Shown in pieces: positions 20,685-30,499 of a stretch of 63,685 nucleotides of DNA. Both the position numbers and the translations under genes were made by a program. The stretch comes from Candidatus Pacearchaeota archaeon CG10_big_fil_rev_8_21_14_0_10_34_76. Lineage in GTDB: Archaea > Nanobdellota > Nanobdellia > Pacearchaeales > GW2011-AR1. The notes under the pieces are model-generated. The model saw nothing but the letters and a program-made list of their open reading frames with translations. It had not been told where the DNA came from and ran no database searches. The DNA lies in contig PFDB01000002.1 in NCBI GenBank assembly GCA_002763075.1, positions 126,286 to 189,970 of the forward strand, in the 5' to 3' direction. How positions within the stretch are numbered: the stretch's first letter is position 1; each line of letters begins with the position of its first letter.

Positions 20685-20756
20685 TGCGCGGGCCGGGATT
20701 CGAACCCGGGTCATCGACTTGGAAGGCCGAGATTCTGACCACTGAACTACCCACGC
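20685..20756 (-). tRNA. tRNA-Gly(TCC)
   Basis: GCGTGGG acceptor pairing with CCCGCGC; anticodon loop CTTCCAA; GGTTCGAATCC T-loop. Confidence 0.93.
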
Positions 20757-20812
20757 CTATAATCTTTAGAAAAAAGCGGGTTTTAAACCTTATTATTCTA
20801 TATCGAATCTAA

Positions 20813-20939
20813 CGTCCCCGACAGGATTTGAACCTGCGACCTATGCCTATCTCAATTGCTTTCGCAATCATAAACCTCTTCAGGATTTATTCCTTCAGGT
20901 TAGGAGGGCATCGCTCTATCCAGGCTGAGCTACAGGGAC
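20813..20939 (-). tRNA. tRNA-Arg(CCT) with 52-nt intron (20849-20900)
   Basis: GTCCCTG/CGGGGAC acceptor; anticodon stem ATGCC/GGCAT interrupted after position 37 of loop CTCCTA^A; T-arm GCAGGTTCAAATCCTGT. Confidence 0.9.
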
Positions 20940-20940
20940 A

Positions 20941-21024
20941 TGCGGGGAGAAGGATTCGAACCTTCGTAAGCACTAAGCTAACGGATCTTGAGTCCGTCCC
21001 GTTTGACCACTCCGGCATCCCCGC
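20941..21024 (-). tRNA. tRNA-Leu(CAA)
   Basis: GCGGGGA/TCCCCGC acceptor, long variable arm, anticodon stem ACGGA-CTCAAGA-TCCGT. Confidence 0.92.
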
Positions 21025-21077
21025 ATGAAAATAAGGGACAATCTTGTATTTTAAAAGTTGCTATTTATACATAGAAA

Positions 21078-22268
21078 TCATTTTTTGAATTTTTTATAAA
21101 AAGAAAGAATTTTCTCAGCTATTTCTTCAGGGGTGAAATTAGAAGTGTCTATAATCAAGTCTGCAAGTGATTCTTGCTCCCTATAATCAAACCCGTATAT
21201 ATTTTTCCATCCCTCTGCCTCACTATTTTCTCTAGAGAGAATGATTTCTGAGACATTGGCATCTGGCAGGTTATCTCTATTAGATGTTCTAGTCATTCTT
21301 TTATTTATAGAGGCAATTAACCAAACTCTTAAATCAGCCCAGTTTATCATGTGTAATGATAGTTTTCCATCAATAACTATCCCTCCTTTATTTGCCAATG
21401 CTATCTGGAGTTCATCAATTATATTGTGAAACTCTTTACTTTTTCCAAAATCTGTGTTCCATAAATTCTGAACTCCTAGAGAATCATTTTGTGATTTGAA
21501 TTCTGGAATTTTAAGGTTATTTCTGTTGCATAACTCTCTAAATAGCGAATAGTAATGCTGTTGAGAAACTCTGCCTGTGGAGATATCCTTAAAAAGCTGT
21601 CCTGGAGAGAAATAATTTAAATTTAACTTGTTAGCAATAATTTTTCCTGCTGTTGTGCTACCTGCACCCGGAAGACCTGATATCGCAATTACATTTCCCT
21701 TATTCAGTTCAGTTAGAATAGATTTTACCTCTTCTTTGATAGTCATCTTTGAAGAATCTATCACAAGACGATATTGTTCTGTATCTCTATAATCAAATTT
21801 TCCGCCAAATAATGCTCCATATGTCTGTTGTCCCCATTCTGCTTCTTTATTTTCTCGGAATTCCAAGGCATTTTTTACTTCTTCTAGATTTTTGCTATAT
21901 CCATTTCCTCCAATTGCCCGCATTGCCCTGATTTCTAGGGGTGCTGTAACAAAAACAGAAAGAACTGAGTTAAGCCCTTCGCAATTTACCCTTGGAAACC
22001 TTGAATCCAGGATAACCTTTCCTTTTTCCAATCTTTTTTTTGCTTCTATATTTGCATCTATGATATCTTTCTCTGTTATAACCTCTGCATAAAACTCCTC
22101 AAAAGTTAGATCGTTGGAATGACTTTTTGACTTCCATTCTTCGTATTTTTTTCTAAATATTCCCCCTATATGCAAAACTTCCCATCCTAATTCTTTTTGA
22201 AGCATTTCTATCAGGGCTGTTTTTCCTGCCTTTGGAAGGCCCGCTATTGCAATGCTCTTGTAGCTCAT
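21078..22268 (-). CDS. Tandem P-loop nucleotide kinase-like protein (two adenylate/cytidylate kinase-like domains)
   Basis: Two Walker A-like segments: IAGLPKAGKTALIE and ISGLPGAGSTTAGKIIANKLNLNYFSPGQLFKD; both halves repeat RENxEAE...YG...FDYR and (L/V)IDxS. Confidence 0.75.
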   Translation of the reverse strand: MSYKSIAIAGLPKAGKTALIEMLQKELGWEVLHIGGIFRKKYEEWKSKSHSNDLTFEEFYAEVITEKDIIDANIEAKKRLEKGKVILDSRFPRVNCEGLNSVLSVFVTAPLEIRAMRAIGGNGYSKNLEEVKNALEFRENKEAEWGQQTYGALFGGKFDYRDTEQYRLVIDSSKMTIKEEVKSILTELNKGNVIAISGLPGAGSTTAGKIIANKLNLNYFSPGQLFKDISTGRVSQQHYYSLFRELCNRNNLKIPEFKSQNDSLGVQNLWNTDFGKSKEFHNIIDELQIALANKGGIVIDGKLSLHMINWADLRVWLIASINKRMTRTSNRDNLPDANVSEIILSRENSEAEGWKNIYGFDYREQESLADLIIDTSNFTPEEIAEKILSFYKKFKK

Positions 22269-22355
22269 GGCATGAAAAAATGCAAGATATATTTAAGTTT
22301 GATGCAATTTCTAGGAGATAGGAAGATTTTTATACTCTAAATCAAAGATATTTTT

Positions 22356-22469
22356 GAAGACGGCCATAGTGATTGGGAAACACCTGTTCTCATTCCGAAC
22401 ACAGAAGTTAAGGCTTTCACGTCTTGTGCGTTAGTCTCCGACAAGAGGCGAAACACGGATGCTGTCTTC
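22356..22469 (+). rRNA. rrf: 5S ribosomal RNA
   Basis: gaagacggccatagtgattgggaaacacctgttctcattccgaacacagaagttaag...gctgtcttc; terminal helix GAAGACGGC/GCTGTCTTC. Confidence 0.93.
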
Positions 22470-22478
22470 TTTATTTTT

Positions 22479-22700
22479 CTATTGCAAGTTTAATCTATAT
22501 CCCGGAACAGTTAAACATAACTGAGCATCTATAACTCTTGAAGGAATTAGTCTTGAGTAATCGTAATAAATTGCTAACCCCTCTCTCGTGTCTTTTTCAT
22601 AGGATCTTAGAATTTTTCTTGCTTCAGATTTCTCGCCCAACCTTTGGCGTTCTTGCTTAATTCTTTCTACTAAATTGCCATTGATTATTCTGAACATCAA
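22479..22700 (-). CDS. Hypothetical protein
   Basis: 73-aa ORF in intergenic space with start near an AT-rich promoter. Confidence 0.5.
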   Translation of the reverse strand: MMFRIINGNLVERIKQERQRLGEKSEARKILRSYEKDTREGLAIYYDYSRLIPSRVIDAQLCLTVPGYRLNLQ

Positions 22701-22748
22701 TTAATATACAAAGAAGAGTTATTTAAATATAATTAGGTTAAATCAGTT

Positions 22749-23012
22749 ATGAAAAAGAAAATAACTAAGAAGGAAGCTCAAGATAGGATCATTGAATTCT
22801 TTAGACAAGCCGAAGAAATTGAACCAAAAAATTTCAGAAAAATAAAGAGGTTAGCTATGTCTTACAATATCAAATTAGGGAATTATAGAAAGATATTCTG
22901 TAAGGAATGTTATTCAGACATTAGATATCATAAAGGAAAGGTGAGAATAAAAAATATGCATAAAATTGTAGAATGTTCTAAATGTGGATTTTTGAACAAG
23001 TGGAAAATCTAG
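22749..23012 (+). CDS. rnp4: Ribonuclease P protein component 4 (Rpr2/Rpp21 zinc-ribbon)
   Basis: RKIFCKECYSDIRYHKGKVRIKNMHKIVECSKCGFLNKW. Confidence 0.85.
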   Translation: MKKKITKKEAQDRIIEFFRQAEEIEPKNFRKIKRLAMSYNIKLGNYRKIFCKECYSDIRYHKGKVRIKNMHKIVECSKCGFLNKWKI

Positions 23013-23014
23013 TT

Positions 23015-23242
23015 TTATTCTCGAAAAGCTCTCGCTTTTTTTCCAGCAGCTACTGTTGTAGTAATCCGGAATAATTCTGCATAAACTTCACTTCCTACAG
23101 AAAGATTGTGTTCTAATCTGAAATCATCTAGAAAACGTGTTGCACGTTCAATATATGTTGTTTTAGGTTCGGAATGAAGCCCAGATAACTTTTCCTTATA
23201 AGTTTCAATTAGCTCACGGGGAAGGAGTTTTTCAGAGCTCAT
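23015..23242 (-). CDS. Hypothetical protein (start set to MSSEKLLP)
   Basis: Overlaps rpoN end by a few nt; coding-like sequence. Confidence 0.6.
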   Translation of the reverse strand: MSSEKLLPRELIETYKEKLSGLHSEPKTTYIERATRFLDDFRLEHNLSVGSEVYAELFRITTTVAAGKKARAFRE

Positions 23243-23436
23243 GATTTCTTGAATTTGCTGATTTCTGGCAACATATCTGCATGGCCAAGCATACAAGCTC
23301 TGCAGCAATATCTTTCAAGTCCTAAATCATCAAGGATTTTTCCTGTATCTTCACCTTCCTCACTTCGCTTTTTGAACTCTTCCCAGAATTGGCCAATAGG
23401 TTTTCCACAGCTAAAACATCTTACAGGTATAATCAT
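23239..23436 (-). CDS. rpoN: DNA-directed RNA polymerase subunit N (Rpb10)
   Basis: [21 protein letters not shown]...[15 protein letters not shown]. Confidence 0.95.
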   Translation of the reverse strand: MIIPVRCFSCGKPIGQFWEEFKKRSEEGEDTGKILDDLGLERYCCRACMLGHADMLPEISKFKKS

Positions 23437-23484
23437 ACTACAGAAGGATAAAATAAGGTTTTTAAACTTTCCCCTGGTTAGTCT

Positions 23485-24210
23485 ATGATGGGTGAATTAA
23501 TATCTTTAAAGAATGTTTGGAAAATATATAGAGAGGGGGAAGAAAATGCAGTCTTTGCCTTGAGAGATATTAGTCTTATTATCAAAAAAGGAGAATTTGT
23601 AGCTATAATGGGTCCTTCAGGCTCTGGGAAATCTACTGCAATGAACTTGATAGGGAGTTTAGATGTTCCATCCAAAGGAGACATTTTTTTAGATGGACAT
23701 AACATTTCACACTTGAGTGAATCTGATTTAGCCCAGATAAGAGGGAAAAAGATAGGATTCATATTTCAGCAGTTTAACCTCATTCCAAATTTAACTGCAA
23801 GAGAAAATGTCATGCTTCCAATGATATTTCAAGGGTCTGATGAGTTTGAGAGAGAGAAAAGGGCAGGAGAACTTCTAAAACTTGTTGAGCTAGAAGATAG
23901 AGTAGATCATCTCCCTTCTGAACTTTCGGGAGGGCAACAACAAAGAGTTGCTATTGCTCGTGCATTGGCTAACGATCCTGAAGTCATTCTTGCGGATGAA
24001 CCTACTGGGAATTTAGACACTAAGACTGGAGAGAAAGTTATGGATTTTCTTAACAAGCTACATAACCAGGGCAAAACCATAATCATTGTCACTCATGATC
24101 CTAACCTTGCTATTGAAAATGCTTCTACAACTTATTGGTTAAAAGATGGTAAAATTGATAAAATAACCAAAAAGAAAGGGAAAAACAAAATTGTTGGAAA
24201 TGAAAAATGA
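23485..24210 (+). CDS. ABC transporter ATP-binding protein (LolD/MacB-like)
   Basis: [50 protein letters not shown]. Confidence 0.95.
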   Translation: MMGELISLKNVWKIYREGEENAVFALRDISLIIKKGEFVAIMGPSGSGKSTAMNLIGSLDVPSKGDIFLDGHNISHLSESDLAQIRGKKIGFIFQQFNLIPNLTARENVMLPMIFQGSDEFEREKRAGELLKLVELEDRVDHLPSELSGGQQQRVAIARALANDPEVILADEPTGNLDTKTGEKVMDFLNKLHNQGKTIIIVTHDPNLAIENASTTYWLKDGKIDKITKKKGKNKIVGNEK

Positions 24211-25424
24211 AACAATATCTGGTCCTGGCTGTGAAAAATCTGAGAAAAAGAGGACTCCGTAGTTGGCTGACTCTTTTAGGAATATGTATAGGTATAGCTG
24301 CAGTTGTATCTTTGATCTCTCTGGGAGATGCATTAAAAGATACAGTCAATTCTCAGTTTAATATTGCCTCTGTTGAAGTGATATCTGTCCAGGCAGGAGG
24401 CATCACTGGATTTGGGCCTCCGGGTTCAGGGGTTTCAAAACATTTGACAAAACAGGATTCTGATGCTATAGAAAGATTGAGCTCTGTGGAATTTGCAATT
24501 CCGAGAAATCTTAAAACCGTTAGTGTGGAATATAATGACAAGGTTGAGTTTGTGATGGTAAGCTCTGTTCCAAATGATGACAAGATTGATGATATGTACA
24601 CTCTGCTTGATATTGGAGTCTCGTCTGGAAGATTAATGGAAAGAGGAGAAAAAAATTTGATAATGATCGGGGACAGCCTTGCGGATGGAGAAAAAAATTC
24701 TTTTGAAAGGGATATAGGGGTTGGGAATAAATTAAAGCTAAATGGGGAGGAATTTAGGATTGTGGGCGTTCTTGAAAAGAAGGGAAGTTTTATCATAGAT
24801 GGTACAATTCTTATCAATAGTGAGGGGCTCAAAGAGATTTCAGATATAGGGGATAATGTTGATTTAATTGTTGTTAGGGCAAAGGACAAGGATTCTATAG
24901 ATGATGCAAAGAGAGATATTGAAGATTTGCTTAGAGAAAGAAGGGATGTGAAGATTGGGGAGGAGGACTTTGAAGTTTCTACACCGGAAGCACAGCTTGA
25001 ATCCATTAATGAAATTCTTACTGGAATACAGGTGTTTATCGTGATAATTGCGTCGATATCCATATTTATTGGGGCTGTGGGAATTGCAAATACAATGACT
25101 ACCTCTGTTATTGAGAGAAGGAAGGAAATTGGCATAATGAAAGCCATAGGTGCTAGAAACAAAAATATTTTTTATCAATTTTTTGTAGAAGCTGGACTCC
25201 TTGGACTGATTGGAGGACTTATTGGGGCTGCGCTTGGAATTGGAATAGGTTATCTTGGAACTACTGGACTTAATATATTTCTAGGAACATCTACTAAGCC
25301 AAATATAAATTTCATTTTAATTATCTCATCGCTATTGGGGAGCTTTATTGTTGGTTCTATATCTGGAGTGGTTCCTGCAATGAATGCTGCAAAACAAAAT
25401 CCTGTGGAGGCAATAAGGGGATGA
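24207..25424 (+). CDS. ABC transporter permease (MacB/FtsX-like)
   Basis: LAVKNLRKRGLRSWLTLLGICIGIAAVVSLISLGDAL; ERRKEIGIMKAIGARN. Confidence 0.92.
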   Translation: MKQYLVLAVKNLRKRGLRSWLTLLGICIGIAAVVSLISLGDALKDTVNSQFNIASVEVISVQAGGITGFGPPGSGVSKHLTKQDSDAIERLSSVEFAIPRNLKTVSVEYNDKVEFVMVSSVPNDDKIDDMYTLLDIGVSSGRLMERGEKNLIMIGDSLADGEKNSFERDIGVGNKLKLNGEEFRIVGVLEKKGSFIIDGTILINSEGLKEISDIGDNVDLIVVRAKDKDSIDDAKRDIEDLLRERRDVKIGEEDFEVSTPEAQLESINEILTGIQVFIVIIASISIFIGAVGIANTMTTSVIERRKEIGIMKAIGARNKNIFYQFFVEAGLLGLIGGLIGAALGIGIGYLGTTGLNIFLGTSTKPNINFILIISSLLGSFIVGSISGVVPAMNAAKQNPVEAIRG

Positions 25425-26629
25425 TAAGTAAAGAGATAATAAAATATTCTATAGATAATCTTAGGAAGAGAAAGACACGGAGTTTTCTAACAATTTTTTC
25501 AATTCTGATTGGGATAACTACAATTTTTATTTTTATTAGTTTTGGGATGGGGCTATACACCTATGTAAATAGTTTTGTTTCAGAATCTTCTGCAGATAAA
25601 GTCCTTATTCAGCCAAAGGGGGTTGGTGTTCCTGGAATAGACAAGACATTTTTCTTTGATGAAGAAGATTTAGATGCGGTTAAGAAAACTTCTGGAGTTT
25701 ATGAAGCAGAGGGGGTTCAAATCCTTGTTGTAGAGGCAGAACAAAATAACATAAAAAAATTTGTCTTCATGACTGCTTATGATCCTGAAAGACCATTGAT
25801 GTTAGAAATTTCCAACCTTGAAATATATGAGGGAAGGAGCTTGACTAGTTCGGATAGGGGGAAGGTTGTTCTTGGATATAATTACTTGATTGAAGATAAG
25901 ATATTTCCGCGAAAATTGGAAGTTAATAGTAGGATTGATGTGGATGGTAAAAGTCTTACAGTGGTTGGGTTTTATGATTCTGTTGGGAATCCCCAAGACG
26001 ATTCTAATATATACATAACTAATGATTATTTTGAAGACATTTACCCTGAAAATTCAGATAAATATGACATGATCACAGCAAGAGTAGATACCAGCGATAT
26101 AGATAGAGTTATAACAAACTTGGAAAAAGAACTTAGAAAATCAAGGGGGTTGGAAGAGGGAAAAGAAGATTTTTTTGTTTCTTCATTTGGAGATCTTTTT
26201 GAAAGTTATTCTACTTCGTTAAACATTATAATTGGGTTTATAGTATTGATTGCATTGATATCCGTTATTGTCTCTGCCATAAACACTGCCAACACAATGA
26301 TAACTTCTGTTCTAGAAAGGATAAAAGAAATAGGGGTGATGAAATCAATAGGTGCAAGAAATTCTGAAATATTCAATCTTTATCTATTTGAATCAAGCTT
26401 CCTTGGATTTATTGCTGGAGTTTTAGGGGTCTTCTTTGGATGGATATTTAGTCTTGTAGCGGGAAATATTCTAGAAGGGTTGGGTTGGAGCTTTCTAAGT
26501 CCATATTATTCTGTTGAATTATTTATTGGATGCATATTATTTGCAACAATTACTGGAGGGATTTCGGGAGTGATTCCTGCAATAAGTGCTTCTAGAGTAA
26601 ATCCTGTAGATGCATTAAGATATGAATAG
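25421..26629 (+). CDS. ABC transporter permease (MacB/FtsX-like)
   Basis: SIDNLRKRKTRSFLTIFSILIGITTIF; ERIKEIGVMKSIGARNSEIF. Confidence 0.92.
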   Translation: MISKEIIKYSIDNLRKRKTRSFLTIFSILIGITTIFIFISFGMGLYTYVNSFVSESSADKVLIQPKGVGVPGIDKTFFFDEEDLDAVKKTSGVYEAEGVQILVVEAEQNNIKKFVFMTAYDPERPLMLEISNLEIYEGRSLTSSDRGKVVLGYNYLIEDKIFPRKLEVNSRIDVDGKSLTVVGFYDSVGNPQDDSNIYITNDYFEDIYPENSDKYDMITARVDTSDIDRVITNLEKELRKSRGLEEGKEDFFVSSFGDLFESYSTSLNIIIGFIVLIALISVIVSAINTANTMITSVLERIKEIGVMKSIGARNSEIFNLYLFESSFLGFIAGVLGVFFGWIFSLVAGNILEGLGWSFLSPYYSVELFIGCILFATITGGISGVIPAISASRVNPVDALRYE

Positions 26630-26634
26630 AGAAT

Positions 26635-27495
26635 TCAGATTTTTTTTCTTTTCTTATTCTTGTATTTTCTATAAAAGAAATAAATAACTATGACAAGAAT
26701 TAATAAACCGACTATGTACGTTATGACTGGGGTTGACTGCTGTTCTTTTTCTCTATCTATGAATGGCTGAGGGTTAAAGTATATAGATTTTGGAAGACTC
26801 CTACGCACTTTTACCTCGTCAATATAATAGATAGTCATTTCTATATCTCCTTCTTTTACAATTGCCTCGAAGTCTGCTGTTGTGAAATCTTTTGAATCGA
26901 GGGAGCCTATGATATTTGCTCCTGGGCCTCTTAAATTAAAGTTTTCCTGAGAATTTATTTCTAAGGTTAGTGCTTCAACATCGCTTTTTCCAGTGTTAAG
27001 GATTTCAAAAGTTATTTTTCTAGTTGAGGGGTTATAATTTTTAACGAACACCTCAAAGTCCGACCTAACATCTTTCACGCTGATATTAAAATTATAAATT
27101 CTATTTGAAATATTAAGGTTTGAAGTTCCTACCCTTGTTTCTATTTGAGCATCTCCGTCAAGAGCACTTGCATCAAGTCTCACCTTATAAGGCACAAGAA
27201 GACTAGATGTGAAGTCCTGCGAAGTGTATGTTCCTCCCTTGACCTGAATTTTAGAGGCAGTATTTGGATCAAGCTGGAGGGGGTATTTTTCCACTAATTC
27301 AAAATTTACATTTATACACTGAGGATTTTCAATTCCTGTAACTTGAAAAACTAATTTGACATAATCTCCTGGAACTGCAGGATAAGGATCTTGATTTATC
27401 AAGGATACTTTCATATCACACTCGGCGCTAGTTGCAAGATTAGCTGAAAAAATAAATAATGAGAGTGCTATCGTCATTAATATTAATCTATTCAT
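26635..27495 (-). CDS. Secreted/membrane-anchored S-layer-domain-like (COG1361/NEW3-like) protein
   Basis: N-terminal signal peptide, beta-rich segments (PAVPGDYVKLVFQVTGIEN; KITFEILNTGKSDVEALTLEI), C-terminal TM and basic tail. Confidence 0.65.
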   Translation of the reverse strand: MNRLILMTIALSLFIFSANLATSAECDMKVSLINQDPYPAVPGDYVKLVFQVTGIENPQCINVNFELVEKYPLQLDPNTASKIQVKGGTYTSQDFTSSLLVPYKVRLDASALDGDAQIETRVGTSNLNISNRIYNFNISVKDVRSDFEVFVKNYNPSTRKITFEILNTGKSDVEALTLEINSQENFNLRGPGANIIGSLDSKDFTTADFEAIVKEGDIEMTIYYIDEVKVRRSLPKSIYFNPQPFIDREKEQQSTPVITYIVGLLILVIVIYFFYRKYKNKKRKKI

Positions 27496-27633
27496 GTGCT
27501 TATTTGGTATGGAACTCTTTTAAATTTTGCGTTTATTGAAAAGGTCTAAATTCAGATTTTATATTGAAATGCTCCTAAAAATTTATAAACTATTCAGCCA
27601 TACAAAACTATTCAAAATTGAAAAGAGGGAAAA

Positions 27634-27813
27634 ATGAAAAAATGTATATATTGCTCAAGTGAGATTTCTCTAGAGAGTGTTGTGGATGTATGTGAAAGAT
27701 GTGGACATGGAGTTTGGGGAGAGAAGATGTTTTCTGCCATAAAACAAAACATGGAAAACGCCAGAGATAATGGAGATTTGAATCAAGGCAGTGTTGGGAT
27801 GACTAGTTCTTGA
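27634..27813 (+). CDS. Small zinc-ribbon protein (59 aa; not in supplied ORF list)
   Basis: [59 protein letters not shown]; CxxC...CxxC. Confidence 0.75.
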   Translation: MKKCIYCSSEISLESVVDVCERCGHGVWGEKMFSAIKQNMENARDNGDLNQGSVGMTSS

Positions 27814-27877
27814 GTAGAAAAGGTTTTTAAAGTGTTATTATGAGGTATTATTGGGTTTTTACCTAAAGGAAACAAAA

Positions 27878-28135
27878 ATGCTGAAAAGAAAAAGGATTAG
27901 ACAACGAGGAAAATTTTCGTTCTCGAATTTTTTCCAAAAATTTGATAGTGGAGACTCTGTTGCAATGGTTAGGGAACTTGGCCAGCAAGGACCAGGATTT
28001 CCTAAGAGGATGCAGGGACGTACAGGAAAAGTAATTGTTAAGAGGGGATCTGCTTATGTCATAGAAGTCAAAGATCAGAATATGAAGAAACAATATATGG
28101 TAAAGCCAATTCACTTAAGGAGGATAAAAGACTAA
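27878..28135 (+). CDS. rpl21e: 50S ribosomal protein L21e
   Basis: Start at MLKRKRIRQRGKFSFSNFFQKF; FPKRMQGRTGKVIVKRGSAYVIEV. Confidence 0.9.
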   Translation: MLKRKRIRQRGKFSFSNFFQKFDSGDSVAMVRELGQQGPGFPKRMQGRTGKVIVKRGSAYVIEVKDQNMKKQYMVKPIHLRRIKD

Positions 28136-28434
28136 TGATATTAGACATGAAACCTGTCTCACTTGCTGAAGTTAAGGAGATAATCAAAAATATGGATGAA
28201 AAAAAGAGTCTGGAAGATTATCTAAAAAAATTCAATAAATTGAGTAATGAAAAAGCTGATAAGCTAAAAGAAAGTGTCAAGGGACTTGATAATCCGAAAA
28301 TTAGAGAAGACGACTTTATTAAACTGGCAGATTTTGTCCCAAAAACCAGTGAAGATATTAACAAGATATTCAACGATGTATCGCTGAATGAGGAGGAGAT
28401 CAATGCTTTACTGGAGATCCTTAAGGAATATTAA
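28135..28434 (+). CDS. rpoF: DNA-directed RNA polymerase subunit F (Rpb4-like)
   Basis: VSLAEVKEIIKNMDEKKSLEDYLKKFNKLSNEKADKLKESVKGLDN, position after L21e. Confidence 0.85.
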   Translation: MILDMKPVSLAEVKEIIKNMDEKKSLEDYLKKFNKLSNEKADKLKESVKGLDNPKIREDDFIKLADFVPKTSEDINKIFNDVSLNEEEINALLEILKEY

Positions 28435-28436
28435 AA

Positions 28437-28976
28437 ATGAGAGAGAAAGACGAATATGCTTTAGTTCTAGATTATCTTCCATATGGATATCCCTTGGAAG
28501 GAAAGATGAATCCTATAGTGCAAGCTATTGGTGAAAAATATTTTTCCTTACTTGAACTTGTACCTAGTAGAGGAATGACATTTAATCTGCAGGAAAAGGT
28601 TTATATAGGCCCAAATAAACGTGATAAGATATACTTCATTCGGGGCAGACTTGCTACGAATAAGTTGACAGAGACTGCAAAGATCCAACTACAGGAATTC
28701 GTCAAAAAAGTGGTTGCGGAGCAGGAGAAGAAATATTTAGATTTCTTTAACACTGCACAAGCAATTAATACGAGACTTCACCGAATTGAACTTCTTCCTG
28801 GATTTGGAAAAAAGCATACCAATGAAATTATCAAGATACGAGAAGAAAAACCCTTCGAGTCATTTGATGACATACGAGAAAGGGCTCCTGGATTACCAGA
28901 TCCGCAAAGGGCTATAGAGAAAAGGATAATTGAAGAAATATTGGAAAGTCCTAGACAGAGATTGTTCGTGATTTAA
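28437..28976 (+). CDS. DUF655 family protein (HhH-like)
   Basis: EYALVLDYLPYGYPLEG; LLPGFGKKHTNEIIKIREEKPFESFDDIRER. Confidence 0.88.
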   Translation: MREKDEYALVLDYLPYGYPLEGKMNPIVQAIGEKYFSLLELVPSRGMTFNLQEKVYIGPNKRDKIYFIRGRLATNKLTETAKIQLQEFVKKVVAEQEKKYLDFFNTAQAINTRLHRIELLPGFGKKHTNEIIKIREEKPFESFDDIRERAPGLPDPQRAIEKRIIEEILESPRQRLFVI

Positions 28977-28977
28977 A

Positions 28978-29457
28978 ATGACTGAAGAAAAAAAAGTAAA
29001 ACAACAAGAGAATGTGGGAGTTCTAGTCAGAATTATGGGAAAGGACATTTCTGGAGAAAAGAAAATTTATACTGGCTTGACAAAGATAAAGGGTATCTCT
29101 TGGGCAATCTCAAGCGCTATTTGTTATAAGCTTAATTTAGATAAAAATGAGAATATTTTGAGTTTGAGCAAGGATGATTTAATCAGGATTGAAGAGCTAT
29201 TGAAAGGTGATGCTATTCCCAAACATTTGAAGAATAGGAGAAATGATTTGGAAGATGGGCAAGACAAGCATATTACTGGAGTCAATCTTGATATGAAAAA
29301 AGAATTTGATATTAAGAGGCTTAGAAAAATTAAGAGTTATCGTGGAAATAGACATTCTCTTAAGCTTCCCGTGAGAGGTCAAAGAACAAGAAGTCATTTC
29401 AGAGGAAAGGGAAGAGCAGTTGGAGTTAAAAAACCTAAGGTAGGGAAGAAGAGTTAA
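28978..29457 (+). CDS. rps13: 30S ribosomal protein S13
   Basis: GLTKIKGISWAISSAICYKL; SYRGNRHSLKLPVRGQRTRSHFRGKGRAVGVKKPK. Confidence 0.95.
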   Translation: MTEEKKVKQQENVGVLVRIMGKDISGEKKIYTGLTKIKGISWAISSAICYKLNLDKNENILSLSKDDLIRIEELLKGDAIPKHLKNRRNDLEDGQDKHITGVNLDMKKEFDIKRLRKIKSYRGNRHSLKLPVRGQRTRSHFRGKGRAVGVKKPKVGKKS

Positions 29458-29984
29458 TGATTCGCAAAAAGAAAAAATTCATGTGGCCGAGGAAGCTTTA
29501 CGATAAACCTAGGATATTAGACGAAAATAAACTTGTCAAAAAATATGGATTGAAGAATAAAAGGGAAATCTGGAAGACTGAAGCTAAGGTTAATTATTTT
29601 AGGACCAGAGCGAAGGCACTTATCAATGAAAGTCAAGAAGAACAAAAAACATTTTTCAATAAACTTAATCAAATTGGTCTAAAGGTAAATTCTATTGCAG
29701 ATGTCCTTTCATTAGGCATGGTCGATCTCTTGGAAAGAAGATTATCTACTGTCGTATATTCTAAAGGACTTGCATCTACTCCAAGACAAGCAAGACAAAT
29801 GATAGTACATAAAAAAATATTAATGGGTGATAAAATGGTAAGCTCTCCAAGTTATCTTGTTAAAATAGATGAAGAGAAGAAAATAAAAATAAAGAAAAAA
29901 GCAGTTACACCAAGAGCTGTTGAGGAAAACAACACGCAAGAATCAAATGAACTTAATGTTGAAGTGGAGGCAAGCAATGACTAA
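29457..29984 (+). CDS. rps4: 30S ribosomal protein S4
   Basis: RKLYDKPRI; DLLERRLSTVVYSKGLASTPRQARQMIVHKKILMGDK. Confidence 0.95.
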   Translation: MIRKKKKFMWPRKLYDKPRILDENKLVKKYGLKNKREIWKTEAKVNYFRTRAKALINESQEEQKTFFNKLNQIGLKVNSIADVLSLGMVDLLERRLSTVVYSKGLASTPRQARQMIVHKKILMGDKMVSSPSYLVKIDEEKKIKIKKKAVTPRAVEENNTQESNELNVEVEASND

Positions 29985-30462
29985 AAAAGAAGAGTTAACT
30001 GGAGACACAACTGAAGGAATAGAGAAGATTCAAGATGTTGAGGAAAATCCAGAACAGCCTGTTAGGGAGAAAAAGTCTTCTTCTAAGGCGGAGAGAGAAG
30101 GCATAGCTTATATATTTAGTTCATACAATAACACAATCCTCCATATCACAGACCTTGCAGGCAACACCATTGCAAGAGTTAGCGGTGGGATGGTCACTAA
30201 ACATGACAGATTAAAAGCAAATCCTACTACTGCAATGTTTGTTGCAAAAAATGCTGCTGGAAGGGCAAAGGATATTGGAATAACAAGCCTATATGTGAGA
30301 TTGAAGGCAAAAACAAGAAGTCCTGGAATTGGGCCAGGAGCTCATGCTATTGTAAAGACTCTTGGAAAAGAAGGATTCAAAATTGTTAGTGTTGTTGATG
30401 TCACAAGATCACCAAGAGGCGGACCTAAGAAGAAGGGAGGTAAGAGAGGAAGGAGAGTTTAA
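29978..30462 (+). CDS. rps11: 30S ribosomal protein S11 (start re-assigned to MTKKEELTG)
   Basis: AYIFSSYNNTILHITDLAGNTIARVSGGM...SPRGGPKKKGGKRGRRV. Confidence 0.95.
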
Positions 30463-30499
30463 CCTTAACATTTAAAAGAGCTCACTTCATAAATTTAAA

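Noticed and set aside
20828-21028. 66-aa ORF over the tRNA cluster
   Set aside because: Entirely within tRNA-Arg and tRNA-Leu genes on the opposite strand
24353-25162. 269-aa antisense ORF
   Set aside because: Antisense to a clear ABC permease CDS; Ser/Ile-rich shadow translation
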